A stretch of 64,000 bases of DNA from DATBSL01 sp964561785 (GCA_964561785.1 CAZLRF010000015.1:1-64000), one strand, 5' to 3'; shown: positions 56,769-64,000, counted from the stretch's first letter. The notes: generated by a model from the sequence alone, not told the origin. Numbers and translations: made by a program.

Positions 56769-56966
56769 TTGGCCGAGATCAAGCTCCAGGAAGGCGAGTC
56801 GATCGAGAACGCCCTCCGCCGCTTCAAGCGCAAGGTCCAGCAGGAAGACATCATCAAGGACATCAAGAAGCACAGCTTCTACCTGAAGCCCGGCGACAAG
56901 CGCCGGGCCAAGCAGGCCCTCGCCCGCAAGAGGAGCCGCAAGAAGATGCGCCGGGAGGGGGAGTAG
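56769..56966 (+). CDS. rpsU: Small-subunit ribosomal protein bS21
   Basis: A 65-residue bS21: EIKLQEGESIENALRRFKRK, QQEDIIKDIKKHSFYLKPGD, KRRAKQALARKRSRKKMRRE. I chose the TTG at 56769 (M-A-E-I-K), which matches the usual N-terminus; a GTG at 56757 would add four residues but has no spaced ribosome site. The basic tail binds 16S rRNA. It is preceded by a strong promoter and followed by a hairpin terminator, so it is monocistronic. Confidence 0.93.
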   Translation: MAEIKLQEGESIENALRRFKRKVQQEDIIKDIKKHSFYLKPGDKRRAKQALARKRSRKKMRREGE

Positions 56967-56973
56967 CCCCGCC

Positions 56974-57015
56974 CCGCCGGCCGCGCCCCGGGGCTCGTTC
57001 GGGGGCGGCCGGCGG
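56974..57015 (+). terminator. GC-rich hairpin after rpsU
   Basis: CCGCCGGCCGC (56974-56984) and GCGGCCGGCGG (57005-57015) form a perfect 11-bp stem, with inner CCCC/GGGG pairing. It starts eight bases after the rpsU stop and has no T-run. Probable terminator for rpsU, just before the STAS-gene promoter. Confidence 0.5.
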
Positions 57016-57025
57016 CGCGCGTTCG

Positions 57026-57055
57026 TTGACTTGTCCGTCGCGCGCGTGGTAGCGT
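57026..57055 (+). promoter_or_regulatory. Promoter TTGACT-18-TAGCGT of the STAS gene
   Basis: TTGACT (57026-57031) is followed after 18 bp by TAGCGT (57050-57055), preceded by TGG as an extended -10. The STAS ATG is 45 bases downstream, with GGGAGA in between. Confidence 0.7.
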
Positions 57056-57100
57056 ACCGCCCTCTTACGCACAGACTCAGTCTGCAGGGAGACAGCCGCC

Positions 57101-57439
57101 ATGAAGATCGTCGAGCGTCAGGTCGGTGACGTGGTGATCCTGGATCTCCACGGGAAGATCCTCATCGGCGAAGGGGACGACGCCCTCCGCGAGGCCGTGA
57201 ACAAGCTGGCCGACTCCGGGAAGACCAAGATCCTCCTGAACCTGGCCGACGTGCCCTACGTCGACTCGGCCGGCCTCGGGGAGATCGTGAGGACCTACAC
57301 CACCGTGAGCCGCAAGGGCGGCAAGCTCAAGCTGCTGAACCTGACGAAGAAGATCCAGGACCTGCTGTCGATCACGAAGCTGCTCACCGTCTTCGAGGCC
57401 TACGAGTCCGAGGACGAGGCCGTCCGCAGCTTCGCCTAG
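57101..57439 (+). CDS. STAS-domain anti-sigma-factor antagonist
   Basis: A 112-residue STAS protein like SpoIIAA/RsbV. MKIVERQVGDVVILDLHGKI is the first strand pair; VPYVDSAGLGEIV holds the conserved phosphorylatable Ser (S56); LLSITKLLTVFEAYESEDEA is the closing helix. It would be phosphorylated by an RsbW-like kinase, none of which is visible nearby. It lies between rpsU and glycan genes; a hairpin separates it from them. Confidence 0.9.
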   Translation: MKIVERQVGDVVILDLHGKILIGEGDDALREAVNKLADSGKTKILLNLADVPYVDSAGLGEIVRTYTTVSRKGGKLKLLNLTKKIQDLLSITKLLTVFEAYESEDEAVRSFA

Positions 57440-57458
57440 CGACGGCGATCCCCGTGGT

Positions 57459-57481
57459 GGGCGGGCCGGGACGGCCCGCCC
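57459..57481 (+). terminator. GC-rich hairpin after the STAS gene
   Basis: GGGCGGGCC (57459-57467) and GGCCCGCCC (57473-57481) form a perfect 9-bp stem with a five-base loop, 19 bases after the stop. No T-run follows. It may limit read-through into the glycan cluster or sit in that operon's leader. Confidence 0.45.
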
Positions 57482-57506
57482 GCGCCCCGGGGGCGGCCGC
57501 GGACCG

Positions 57507-58409
57507 ATGAGCCTCCCGCGCGCCCTCCTCGTCTCGCTCCGGCCCCACCAGTGGACGAAGAACCTGGTGGTGCTCGCTCCCCTCGCCTTCTCCAAGCACC
57601 TGTTCGAAGCCGACGCCGCCCTGCGTGCGCTCGCGGCGTTCGCGGTCTTCTGCCTCCTCGCCGGCGCCGTCTACGTCCTCAACGACGTCGCCGACGCCGA
57701 GCGCGACCGGGCCCACCCGACCAAGCGCGCACGTCCGGTGGCGAGCGGGGCGCTCCCCGTCCCCGTGGCGCGCGCCTTCGCCGGGGTGCTCCTCTCGGTG
57801 GCCCTCGCGGGGAGCCTCGCCCTCGGGCGGGGCTTTCTGGGCTGCGCCCTCCTCTACCTCGGCCTCAACCTCGGCTACACCTTCGGCCTCAAGAACGTCG
57901 TGATCCTCGACGTGCTCGCGATCGCGATCGGCTTCGTGCTGCGCGCGGTGGCGGGAGCGTTGGCGATCCAGGTCGTGTTCAGCAACTGGCTGCTCGTCTG
58001 CACGATCCTGCTCGCGCTCTTCCTCGCCCTCGCCAAGCGGCGCCACGAGCTCGTCACCCTCGAGGACGCTCCGGGCCACCGCGCGATCCTCGCCGAGTAC
58101 TCTCCCTATCTCCTCGACCAGATGATCGCGGTCGTGACCGCCTCGTGCCTCACCGCGTACGCGTTCTACACCCTCGCCCCCGAGACCGTGGAGAAGTACC
58201 GCACGGAGCGGCTCGCCCTCACCATCCCCTTCGTGATCTACGGCATCTTCCGCTATCTTTACCTCGTCCACGGAAAGGAGCAGGGGGGCAGCCCGGGGGA
58301 CACGCTCCTCGCCGACCGCCCGCTCCTCGTCGCCGTCGCCCTGTGGGCGGCGGCGGTCGTGGCGATCGTGTACACCGCGCCCGGGGCGCCCGTGCCCCGG
58401 GCGCCGTGA
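57507..58409 (+). CDS. UbiA-family prenyl-phosphate phosphoribosyltransferase (DPPR-synthase-like)
   Basis: A 300-residue, eight-to-nine-helix UbiA-superfamily enzyme. SLRPHQWTKNLVVLAPLAFS and VYVLNDVADAERDRAHPTKR are typical of decaprenyl-phosphate phosphoribosyltransferases: N59-D60-x2-D63-x3-D67 binds Mg/PRPP. RRHELVTLEDAPGHRAIL then YSPYLLDQMIAVV is the second site. In mycobacteria it gives the ribose donor later epimerised by DprE1/DprE2 to arabinose; neither is seen here. It heads a glycan cluster: coiled-coil protein (12 bases on), then three GT4 enzymes. Confidence 0.87.
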   Translation: MSLPRALLVSLRPHQWTKNLVVLAPLAFSKHLFEADAALRALAAFAVFCLLAGAVYVLNDVADAERDRAHPTKRARPVASGALPVPVARAFAGVLLSVALAGSLALGRGFLGCALLYLGLNLGYTFGLKNVVILDVLAIAIGFVLRAVAGALAIQVVFSNWLLVCTILLALFLALAKRRHELVTLEDAPGHRAILAEYSPYLLDQMIAVVTASCLTAYAFYTLAPETVEKYRTERLALTIPFVIYGIFRYLYLVHGKEQGGSPGDTLLADRPLLVAVALWAAAVVAIVYTAPGAPVPRAP

Positions 58410-58420
58410 CCCGGGGGACC

Positions 58421-58969
58421 ATGAGCTTCGAGATCGAGTCCGAGAGCATCGACGCCGAGCGGCTGCGGGCGGAGGTCCTCAACCGGGTCGAGGAGAGGCG
58501 CCGGAGCGGGCTCTACACGGAGGAGGAGATCCGCTTCATCGCCGAGCGGGCGCTCGACGCGGTGCTCGTCCCGGGCGACGTGCGCGGCGACCTCGTCCTC
58601 GAGTTCCGCGCGCGGGACGGGCAGTGGAACTACTCGTTCGATCGCGACACCCTCTACCGCTCGAGCCGAGGCGGGGCGGGCCGCGCGCTGTTCGCCCTGC
58701 GGCGGCTCCTGCGCCCGGTGCAGAAGCTGTTCTGGAACCCGAACCCGATGATCGCCGCCCTCTCCCGCCAGTCCGACCTCAACCGCTTCTCGGCGCACCT
58801 GCTGCACAACCTCGTCCTCGAGACGACCCGCCTCAACATCGAGGTCCAGGAGCTGCGCCGCCGAAACCTCCAGCTCCAGGGGCGCCTCGAGGCCCTCGCG
58901 CGCCGGGAGAAGACGCTCGAGGACATGGTCGCCTACCGCGAGGAGAGCGCGAAGGGCGTCCGCGGGTGA
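58421..58969 (+). CDS. Coiled-coil protein of unknown function in the glycan cluster
   Basis: A 182-residue soluble protein. The N-terminus is acidic and helical (ERLRAEVLNRVEERRRSGLY). The middle has LFALRRLLRPVQKLFWNPNP then MIAALSRQSDLNRFSAHLLH, and the C-terminus is a strong coiled coil (TRLNIEVQELRRRNLQLQGR). It resembles the N-terminal part of some polysaccharide-cluster methyltransferases but lacks the methyltransferase domain. It may act as a scaffold or chain-length ruler. I chose the ATG at 58421 over a GTG at 58406. Its stop overlaps the next GT start (GTGA). Confidence 0.72.
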   Translation: MSFEIESESIDAERLRAEVLNRVEERRRSGLYTEEEIRFIAERALDAVLVPGDVRGDLVLEFRARDGQWNYSFDRDTLYRSSRGGAGRALFALRRLLRPVQKLFWNPNPMIAALSRQSDLNRFSAHLLHNLVLETTRLNIEVQELRRRNLQLQGRLEALARREKTLEDMVAYREESAKGVRG

Positions 58970-60099
58970 GGGTCCACCAGCTCCTCGCCGCCCTCAGCTA
59001 CGGCGACGCGATCGGGAACGAGGCGCTCGCCATCCAGCGGCACCTCCGCGCCGCCGGCCACGAGTCGGACATCTTCGCGGAGATGGTCCACCCGCGGGTG
59101 GCCCATCTCGCCCGGCCGCTCTGGGAGTACTCCCGGGTCTCCTCCCCGGACACGGTGTGCCTCTTCCACTTCTCGATCGGCAGCGCGGCGGGACGGCTCG
59201 TCCACCGCGCCCCCGACCGCCTGGTCGTCGTGTACCACAACATCACCCCCGCCCGCTTCTTCCTCGGCTTCCACCCGCACCTCGCCGGGCTGTGCCACCA
59301 CGGGCGGCGGGAGCTCGAGGCCTTCGCGGGGCGAACCGAGCTCGGCCTCGGCGACAGCGAGTTCAACCGCAAGGAGCTCGAGGAGGCGGGATTCGCGCGG
59401 ACCGCGGTGCTTCCGATCGTGCTCGACCTGTCGCTGTACGACCGGCCGCCCTCGCCCGTGGTGCGCCGCCTCTACGACGACGGACGCACGAATGTCCTCT
59501 TCGTGGGCCGCATCATCCCGAACAAGAGAGTCGACGACGTCATCCGGGCCTTCGCCGTGTTCCAGAAGTGGTTCCGCCCGCACAGCCGGCTCCTCCTCGT
59601 GGGCGACCACCGTGGCTTCGAGCGCTACTTCGACCGCCTGCAGGAGCTCGTCCGGGAGCTGCGGGTGGACGAGGTCGTGTTCACCGGGCACGTCGACGAC
59701 GACGAGCTTCTCGCCTGCTACCGCGCGGCCGACGCCTTCGTGTGCCTCTCCGAGCACGAGGGCTTCTGCGTGCCGCTCCAGGAGGCGATGTGCTTCGGGC
59801 TCCCGGTGATCGCCTACGACGCGGGAGCGGTGCGCGAGACCCTGCGCGGGGGGGGCGTGCTGCTGCAGGACAAGAGCCCGGAGCTCGTGGCCGAGCTTCT
59901 CGACCAGCTCACGCGGGGCACCGCCCTGCGCCGCGCCGTGCTCGCGTCGCAGGCCCGGGCGGTGGAGGCGATCCGGGCGACCGACTTCGGGGCGCTGCTG
60001 CGGGATCGCCTGGCGCCCGTGCTGGGGGGCGGGGGCGGCGGGGCGGAAGCAGGGGGGACGGCTTTCCCGGGGGTCTCGCGGAACGGAAGCGGCGGATGA
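58966..60099 (+). CDS. GT4-family glycosyltransferase
   Basis: A 377-residue GT-B enzyme. N-terminal LLAALSYGDAIGNEALAIQR and VVVYHNITPARFFLGFHPHL, then TNVLFVGRIIPNKRVDDVIR, the acceptor-site strand, and CLSEHEGFCVPLQEAMCFGL with the E-x7-E donor motif. The last 25 residues are Gly-rich and not conserved. GTG start overlapping the previous stop. It is paralogous to the next enzyme; both have GDAIG near the N-terminus and the HHNIT/YHNIT motif. Confidence 0.88.
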   Translation: MRVHQLLAALSYGDAIGNEALAIQRHLRAAGHESDIFAEMVHPRVAHLARPLWEYSRVSSPDTVCLFHFSIGSAAGRLVHRAPDRLVVVYHNITPARFFLGFHPHLAGLCHHGRRELEAFAGRTELGLGDSEFNRKELEEAGFARTAVLPIVLDLSLYDRPPSPVVRRLYDDGRTNVLFVGRIIPNKRVDDVIRAFAVFQKWFRPHSRLLLVGDHRGFERYFDRLQELVRELRVDEVVFTGHVDDDELLACYRAADAFVCLSEHEGFCVPLQEAMCFGLPVIAYDAGAVRETLRGGGVLLQDKSPELVAELLDQLTRGTALRRAVLASQARAVEAIRATDFGALLRDRLAPVLGGGGGGAEAGGTAFPGVSRNGSGG

Positions 60100-60165
60100 G
60101 CCATGCAGGGGGCCTCGCGGAACGGACAGATCCCTCGGGACCCCACACGGCCGGGGGTCCCTCGG

Positions 60166-61230
60166 GTGCGGATTGACCAATGGGTCCCGGCGCTGCACCG
60201 GGGCGACGCGATCGGCGACTCGGCCCGGCTGATGCGGGACGCGTTCCGGTCGTGGGGCTACCAGGCCGACGTCTGGGCGCTCGAGCTCGACTCCGACCTC
60301 GAGGGTGACGGGCGGCGGTTCGCGGAGTGGGTGCCGGGAGGCCCCGACGACGCGGTGATCCTGCACTTCGCCCTGCCCTCCCCGCTCACCGCCGCCTTCC
60401 GCGAGCACCGGGGCGGCCGGCGGATCCTCCTCCACCACAACATCACGCCGGGCGAGTTCTTCCTGGGGTGGGACGACGACATGGCCCGCATCTGCCGGGT
60501 CGGGCGGGAGGAGCTCCTGAGCCTCGCCGGGCACTGCGACCTCGGCCTCGCCGACAGCGAGTTCAACCGGCGCGAGCTCGAGGCCATGGGGATCGCGCGC
60601 ACCGGGGTCCTGCCCATCTGCCTCGACTTCGCCCGCTACCGCGAGAGGGAGAACCCCGTCCTGCGGCGGGTGCTGGAGGACGGACGGACGAACCTGCTCT
60701 TCGTGGGCCGCCTCGCCCCGAACAAGAGGCCGGAGGACCTCGTCCGCCTCGCGAGCTACTGGAAGCGCTTCATCGCGCGGGACGTGCGCCTCGTCCTCGT
60801 GGGGAAGCCGCCGCGCCGGCGGGCGTACTTCGACGCGCTCTTGGCGTTCGCCTACGAGGAGGGGCTCACCCCCGACGAGGTCCTCTTCACCGGACACGTC
60901 GCCCACGACGAGCTGCTCGCCTGCTACCGGTCGGCCCGCGTGTTCGTCTCGATGAGCGAGCACGAGGGATTCGGCGTGCCCCTCGTCGAGTCGATGCTGA
61001 CCCGCGTCCCGGTGCTCGCCTACGCGTCGACCGCGGTCCCCTTCACCCTCGGCGGGGCGGGGGTTCAGTTCACCGAGAAGCGGCTGCCCGAGGTGGCGGA
61101 GATCGCTCGCGCGCTCGCGACGGACGAGGCGCTGCGGGCGGCGGTCCTCGCCGGGCAGGACCGCCGGCTCGCCGACTTCGCTCCGGAGGTCGTCCTGAGC
61201 ACGCTGCGCGCCCACGTGGAGGTCGCTTGA
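60166..61230 (+). CDS. GT4-family glycosyltransferase, paralogue of the preceding one
   Basis: A 354-residue GT-B enzyme. I start it at GTG 60166 because RIDQWVPALHRGDAIGDSAR aligns with the start of its paralogue; an ATG at 60103 would add 21 non-conserved residues. Motifs: LLHHNITPGEFFLGWDDDMA, TNLLFVGRLAPNKRPEDLVR, and SMSEHEGFGVPLVESMLTRV (E-x7-E). It probably adds an adjacent sugar of the same glycan. Its stop overlaps the TTG start of the next gene. Confidence 0.85.
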   Translation: MRIDQWVPALHRGDAIGDSARLMRDAFRSWGYQADVWALELDSDLEGDGRRFAEWVPGGPDDAVILHFALPSPLTAAFREHRGGRRILLHHNITPGEFFLGWDDDMARICRVGREELLSLAGHCDLGLADSEFNRRELEAMGIARTGVLPICLDFARYRERENPVLRRVLEDGRTNLLFVGRLAPNKRPEDLVRLASYWKRFIARDVRLVLVGKPPRRRAYFDALLAFAYEEGLTPDEVLFTGHVAHDELLACYRSARVFVSMSEHEGFGVPLVESMLTRVPVLAYASTAVPFTLGGAGVQFTEKRLPEVAEIARALATDEALRAAVLAGQDRRLADFAPEVVLSTLRAHVEVA

Positions 61231-62423
61231 GCGACCCTCGGCCCGAGGTCGCCTTCGTCGTCCAGCGCTACGGCGAGGGCATCACCGGCGGCTCGGAATC
61301 CCTCGCCCGGGGGGTCGCCGAGCGGCTGGCGGCGCAGCTGCGGATCACCGTCTTCACGACCTGCGCCCGCGACTACGTGACCTGGCGCAACGAGCTGGGG
61401 GAGGGGCGCGAGACCCTGCACGGGGTGGAGGTCCTGCGCTTTCCGGTCGTCGAAGAGCGCGACCTCGCCGCGTTCAACGCGTTCGCCGAGCCGCTCTACC
61501 TCCGCGAGCGGTCCCGCGAGGAGGAGCTCGAGTTCCTGCGGCGGCAGGGGCCGCACGCCCCTGCCCTCGTCGAGGCGCTCGCCGCGCAGAAGGAGCGTTT
61601 CGCCGCCGTCGTCTTCTTCACGTACCTCTACGCCCCGACCTACTGGGGGCTCGAGGCGGTCCCCGAGCGCTCCGCCCTCGTGCCGACCGCCCACGACGAG
61701 CCCCCCCTTCGCTTCGGGGTGTACCGCCAGGTCTTCTCGCTGCCGCGCGCGTTCGGCTTCCTCACCCCGGCCGAGGAGGCCCTCGTCCGGCGGCGCTTCC
61801 CCCTGGGGGACCGCCCCCGCTTCCTCGTGGGCATGGGCATCGACGTGCCCGCGCCCCCGGACGTCGAGGGCTTTCGTGCCCGCCACGGCCTCCTCCGCCC
61901 CTACGTCCTCTACGCGGGGCGGATCGACGCGGGGAAGGGCTGCGAGGAGATGCTCGCCCACCACCGGCGCTACCGCCGCGAGAGAAGCGGGGACGTCGAG
62001 CTCGTGCTGATCGGCCGGCTCGCGATGCCGCTGCCCGACGAGCCGGGCGTGCGCTACCTCGGCTTCCTCCCCGAGGCGGAGAAGGCCGCGGCCATGGCGG
62101 GGGCGCGGGCGGTCGTCTGCCCGAGCCCCTACGAGAGCCTGTCGATCGTCCTCCTCGAAGGCTTCGCGCTCGGGACGCCGGGGCTCGTGAGCGGGCGTTC
62201 CCCGGTGCTCGAGGAGCACTGCCGCCGGTCGAACGCCGGCCTCTTCTACGTGGACGGGGACGAGTACGCGGAGGCCGTGGACCTGCTGGCCCGCGACGAC
62301 GGCCTGCGCGCCGCGCTCGGCGACAACGGGCGGCGCTACGTCGAGTCGGAGTACCGGTGGGAGGCCGTGCTCGGGCGGTGGCGGGCGATGATCAGGGCCG
62401 CCGCCGGAGACCGGCTTTCGTAG
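61227..62423 (+). CDS. GT4-family glycosyltransferase
   Basis: A 398-residue GT-B enzyme from a different branch: VAFVVQRYGEGITGGSESLA and RGVAERLAA is an N-terminal pattern typical of GT4 enzymes near O-antigen genes. The donor site is CPSPYESLSIVLLEGFALGT (E-x7-E). PTAHDEPPLRFGVYR is the acceptor region. TTG start overlapping the previous stop (TTGA). It is the last gene of the cluster; a hairpin follows. Confidence 0.86.
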   Translation: MSDPRPEVAFVVQRYGEGITGGSESLARGVAERLAAQLRITVFTTCARDYVTWRNELGEGRETLHGVEVLRFPVVEERDLAAFNAFAEPLYLRERSREEELEFLRRQGPHAPALVEALAAQKERFAAVVFFTYLYAPTYWGLEAVPERSALVPTAHDEPPLRFGVYRQVFSLPRAFGFLTPAEEALVRRRFPLGDRPRFLVGMGIDVPAPPDVEGFRARHGLLRPYVLYAGRIDAGKGCEEMLAHHRRYRRERSGDVELVLIGRLAMPLPDEPGVRYLGFLPEAEKAAAMAGARAVVCPSPYESLSIVLLEGFALGTPGLVSGRSPVLEEHCRRSNAGLFYVDGDEYAEAVDLLARDDGLRAALGDNGRRYVESEYRWEAVLGRWRAMIRAAAGDRLS

Positions 62424-62441
62424 GGGCCTTCCCGGGTGCGA

Positions 62442-62470
62442 GCGCCGGGGGCCTTCGAGGTCCCCCGCGC
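62442..62470. terminator. Bidirectional hairpin between convergent genes
   Basis: CGGGGG (62446-62451) pairs with CCCCCG (62462-62467), extended by inner CCT/AGG around a TCG loop and outer GCG/CGC. It sits midway between the stops of the last glycosyltransferase and the DUF4388 gene. There is no T-run on either side. Confidence 0.5.
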
Positions 62471-62500
62471 GCCCGCCGGGGCCGGGGCACGCCCGGGGGG

Positions 62501-63382
62501 CTAGGGCGCCTTCAGGAGCCGCAGGACGGCGTCGGCGACCGCGCTGCCCTTGAGGATGCCCGCGGCCCGCGCGATCTGCCGGATCGCCTCGTCGATCGCC
62601 TCCGGCCCCGCCCCGCGCTCGAGCTCGGCCCGGGCGCGCACGTAGTGCTTGTGCACGACGTTCTCCCCGACGGGCCCGAGGAGCGCCACGCACTCGTCGC
62701 GCAGGCGCGCGAGGCGGGTGAGGGCGGGGGCCGGCGCGGGGGCCGGCGCGGGGGCCCGGGCGGGGGCCGGCGCGGGCGGGCGCGGCGCCGCGGGCGCCGC
62801 GGGCGCCGCCGCGCCGTCCGCCGCGGACGACTCCGTCGACGCGCCCCTCTCCCGCAGCCGTATGAGGTTCGTCGCGACGAGGCCGTAGAGCAGCTTGGCC
62901 GAGTCGAAGACGCTCATGCCGGTGGCCGCCGCGATCTCCTTGACCGAGCGTCGCCCGTCGATCTTGGAGAGGAGCAGCCACTCCATCGTGTTGAGGTTGA
63001 TCTGGCCCTCGCGGTTGTCCAGGATCACGAACTCCGGCACGAGGTCGACCGAGGGGATCTTCCGCGAGAGCACCCGCCACTCGTCGAGCCGGCGCGCGGC
63101 CTCCATCAGCAGGTTGGTGTTGCTCTTCTGGATCGTCTGCCGGGGGGCGCTCGTCCCGGCCTCGAAGCGGAACTCCCCGGAGCGCCAGATCGCGAGCGAG
63201 TACACCGCCTCCTCGCCCGAGAGGTCCTCGTGGGCCGCGTGGACGATCCGGCCCTCGTGCAGCCAGATGGCGCCCCGGTTCTCCCCGTCCTCGAGGTGGA
63301 ACACCCCCGTCTTCCCGCTCACGCTCACGAGCTGGATGATGTCGGGCAGGTGAAGCTCGGCCAGCGAGCCCTGGAAGGCCAT
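62501..63382 (-). CDS. DUF4388 (PatA-like N-terminal) regulatory protein
   Basis: A 293-residue cytoplasmic protein. Residues 1-100 form the DUF4388 domain: MAFQGSLAELHLPDIIQLVS, GKTGVFHLEDGENRGAIWLH, EGRIVHAAHEDLSGEEAVYS. A winged-helix-like segment follows (NTMEWLLLSKIDGRRSVKEI, MSVFDSAKLLYGLVATNLIR). A Pro/Ala repeat linker then leads to a C-terminal helical domain with RLARLRDECVALLGPVGENV. DUF4388 proteins are common in gliding and signalling systems of Acidobacteria and Myxococcota. It follows the sigma-54 activator, with its own promoter. Confidence 0.85.
   Translation of the reverse strand: MAFQGSLAELHLPDIIQLVSVSGKTGVFHLEDGENRGAIWLHEGRIVHAAHEDLSGEEAVYSLAIWRSGEFRFEAGTSAPRQTIQKSNTNLLMEAARRLDEWRVLSRKIPSVDLVPEFVILDNREGQINLNTMEWLLLSKIDGRRSVKEIAAATGMSVFDSAKLLYGLVATNLIRLRERGASTESSAADGAAAPAAPAAPRPPAPAPARAPAPAPAPAPALTRLARLRDECVALLGPVGENVVHKHYVRARAELERGAGPEAIDEAIRQIARAAGILKGSAVADAVLRLLKAP
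62717..62815. repeat. GC-rich tandem repeat coding a Pro/Ala linker
   Basis: A low-complexity tract with tandem copies of about 12 bp (GCGGGGGCCGGC type) followed by GCGCCGCGG units. On the - strand it codes alternating Pro-Ala dipeptides and then Ala/Pro-rich sequence in the DUF4388 protein. Copy number is likely to vary and may be misassembled. Confidence 0.75.
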
Positions 63383-63438
63383 TTCGGTCAGGGTCCCGAC
63401 GGAGCGTCTAAGTCCTGACGCTACCGCCAATTAGCGCG

Positions 63439-63467
63439 AGGCTATCAATCTGCTCCCCGGAAGTCAA
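63439..63467 (-). promoter_or_regulatory. Promoter TTGACT-17-TAGCCT of the DUF4388 gene
   Basis: On the - strand TTGACT (63467-63462) is followed after 17 bp by TAGCCT (63444-63439), preceded by TGA (extended -10). The -35 overlaps the stop codon of the upstream sigma-54 activator (63466-63464). The gene can thus be transcribed independently. Confidence 0.7.
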
Positions 63468-64000
63468 GACGGACGAGCGGCCTCGTCGCGGCCCGCGGGG
63501 ACGGAGCGGCGCTCCCGCGGCAGCCGGATGCTGTGACGCTTGATCATCTCGTTGAGCGTCGTGGGCTTGAGGCCGAGGAGGCGGGCCGCGTCCTTCTGGA
63601 CCCCGCCCGTCGCGTCGAGCGTCGACTCGATGATGCGTCGCTCGAAGCCCGCGATCACGTCCCTTAGGTTGATGCCTTCGGGGGGCACGGTCACCGGGGG
63701 GATGTGGAAGAAGCCCCGGCTCGTCCGCACCTGGTCGGGCACCAGCTCCTTCCCGATCAGGGGGGTCGTGGAGAGCACGACGCCCCGCTCGATGACGTTC
63801 TCGAGCTCGCGCACGTTGCCCGGCCAGTCGTAGTCCATGAGGACCTGCATCGCCTCCGGGGTCACCCCTTCCACCGCCTTGCCGTTCTCGCGCGAGTACT
63901 TGTCCACGAAGTGCTGGACGAGGGCGGGGATGTCCTCCTTGCGCTGGCGCAGGGGGGGCAGCTGGACGGCGATGACGTTGAGGCGGTAGTAGAGGTCCTC
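63464..64000 (-). CDS. Sigma-54-dependent transcriptional activator, NtrC family (N-terminal part missing)
   Basis: The last 178 codons of an NtrC-type activator; the gene enters from beyond the right edge. Seen in order: EDLYYRLNVIAVQLPPLRQR (end of the AAA+ domain), YDWPGNVRELENVIERGVVL (the NVREL motif and arginine finger region), and a C-terminal Fis-type helix-turn-helix ESTLDATGGVQKDAARLLGL then KPTTLNEMIKRH. It lies upstream of the DUF4388 gene. Whether it has a receiver or another sensor domain cannot be seen. It is the only response-regulator-class protein in view of the NtrY-like kinase, but 40 kb away. Confidence 0.92.
   Translation of the reverse strand, partial: EDLYYRLNVIAVQLPPLRQRKEDIPALVQHFVDKYSRENGKAVEGVTPEAMQVLMDYDWPGNVRELENVIERGVVLSTTPLIGKELVPDQVRTSRGFFHIPPVTVPPEGINLRDVIAGFERRIIESTLDATGGVQKDAARLLGLKPTTLNEMIKRHSIRLPRERRSVPAGRDEAARPS

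Noticed and set aside
62717..62815. Possible CRISPR-like or VNTR array
   Set aside because: The units are short, contiguous and without spacers, and they code a Pro/Ala linker in frame.

Overview
The window is very GC-rich, gene-dense chromosomal DNA with no gene-free stretch longer than about 250 bases. No rRNA, tRNA, CRISPR array, insertion sequence or prophage gene could be recognised. Gene content suggests an Acidobacteriota-like bacterium, possibly of the Thermoanaerobaculia or Holophagae type: a tricorn-type S41 peptidase, an S9 peptidase, a FadL-type outer-membrane protein, ECF sigma/anti-sigma pairs of an acidobacterial style, a DUF4388 protein and a double-membrane envelope. This placement is inference from protein style, not a phylogeny. 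A run of exactly 100 N (4190-4289) marks a scaffold join, so this is probably a draft or metagenome assembly.

Layout. 1-8.4 kb: end of a ThuA-like gene, a dimethylargininase-like hydrolase, a DUF4143 ATPase, the gapped tricorn protease, a DUF4097 surface protein and an ECF sigma/anti-sigma pair. 8.4-13.6 kb: a PLP decarboxylase, a stand-alone NFACT-R protein with a probable CTG start, a RHH/PIN toxin-antitoxin module, a second ECF sigma/anti-sigma/secreted-protein operon and a Phd/VapC module. 13.6-23.3 kb: membrane phosphodiesterase, FadL-like porin, SGNH hydrolase, M16 peptidase, MBL hydrolase, and a ligand-binding lipoprotein coupled to an NtrY-like histidine kinase. 23.3-29.9 kb: malic enzyme, purB, two unknown small genes, purF and a PfkB kinase. 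29.9-38.9 kb: cyclophilin, a metallopeptidase/ATP-grasp pair, an ABC exporter, a TesA-like esterase, an unknown secreted protein and a YheT-like hydrolase. 39.0-44.8 kb: ftsE, LysM transglycosylase, udk, ftsX, a class II cyclic-nucleotide phosphodiesterase and an Ig-like secreted protein. 44.8-56.6 kb: two GT-C membrane proteins, purD, an S9 peptidase with a C-terminal extension, a D-apionate lactonase-like protein, a second PurD-like ATP-grasp protein and rsmI. 56.6-64 kb: rpsU, a STAS protein, a UbiA-type prenyl-phosphate phosphoribosyltransferase, a coiled-coil protein, three GT4 glycosyltransferases, a DUF4388 protein and the end of a sigma-54 activator.

Themes. Envelope biology dominates: FtsE/FtsX with a transglycosylase, glycan assembly, lipoproteins and secreted peptidases. 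Purine synthesis genes purB, purF and purD are scattered as single units. Many operon partners overlap by four bases (ATGA, GTGA or TTGA), and convergent neighbours often touch or overlap. The clearest non-coding signal is a recurrent promoter: TTGAC-like -35, 17-18 bp spacer and a -10 of form (TG)nTAnnnT, often GTGCTAnnnT. It often lies so close to the start codon that leaderless or near-leaderless mRNAs are predicted. At two divergent gene pairs the -10 is symmetric and may fire both ways.
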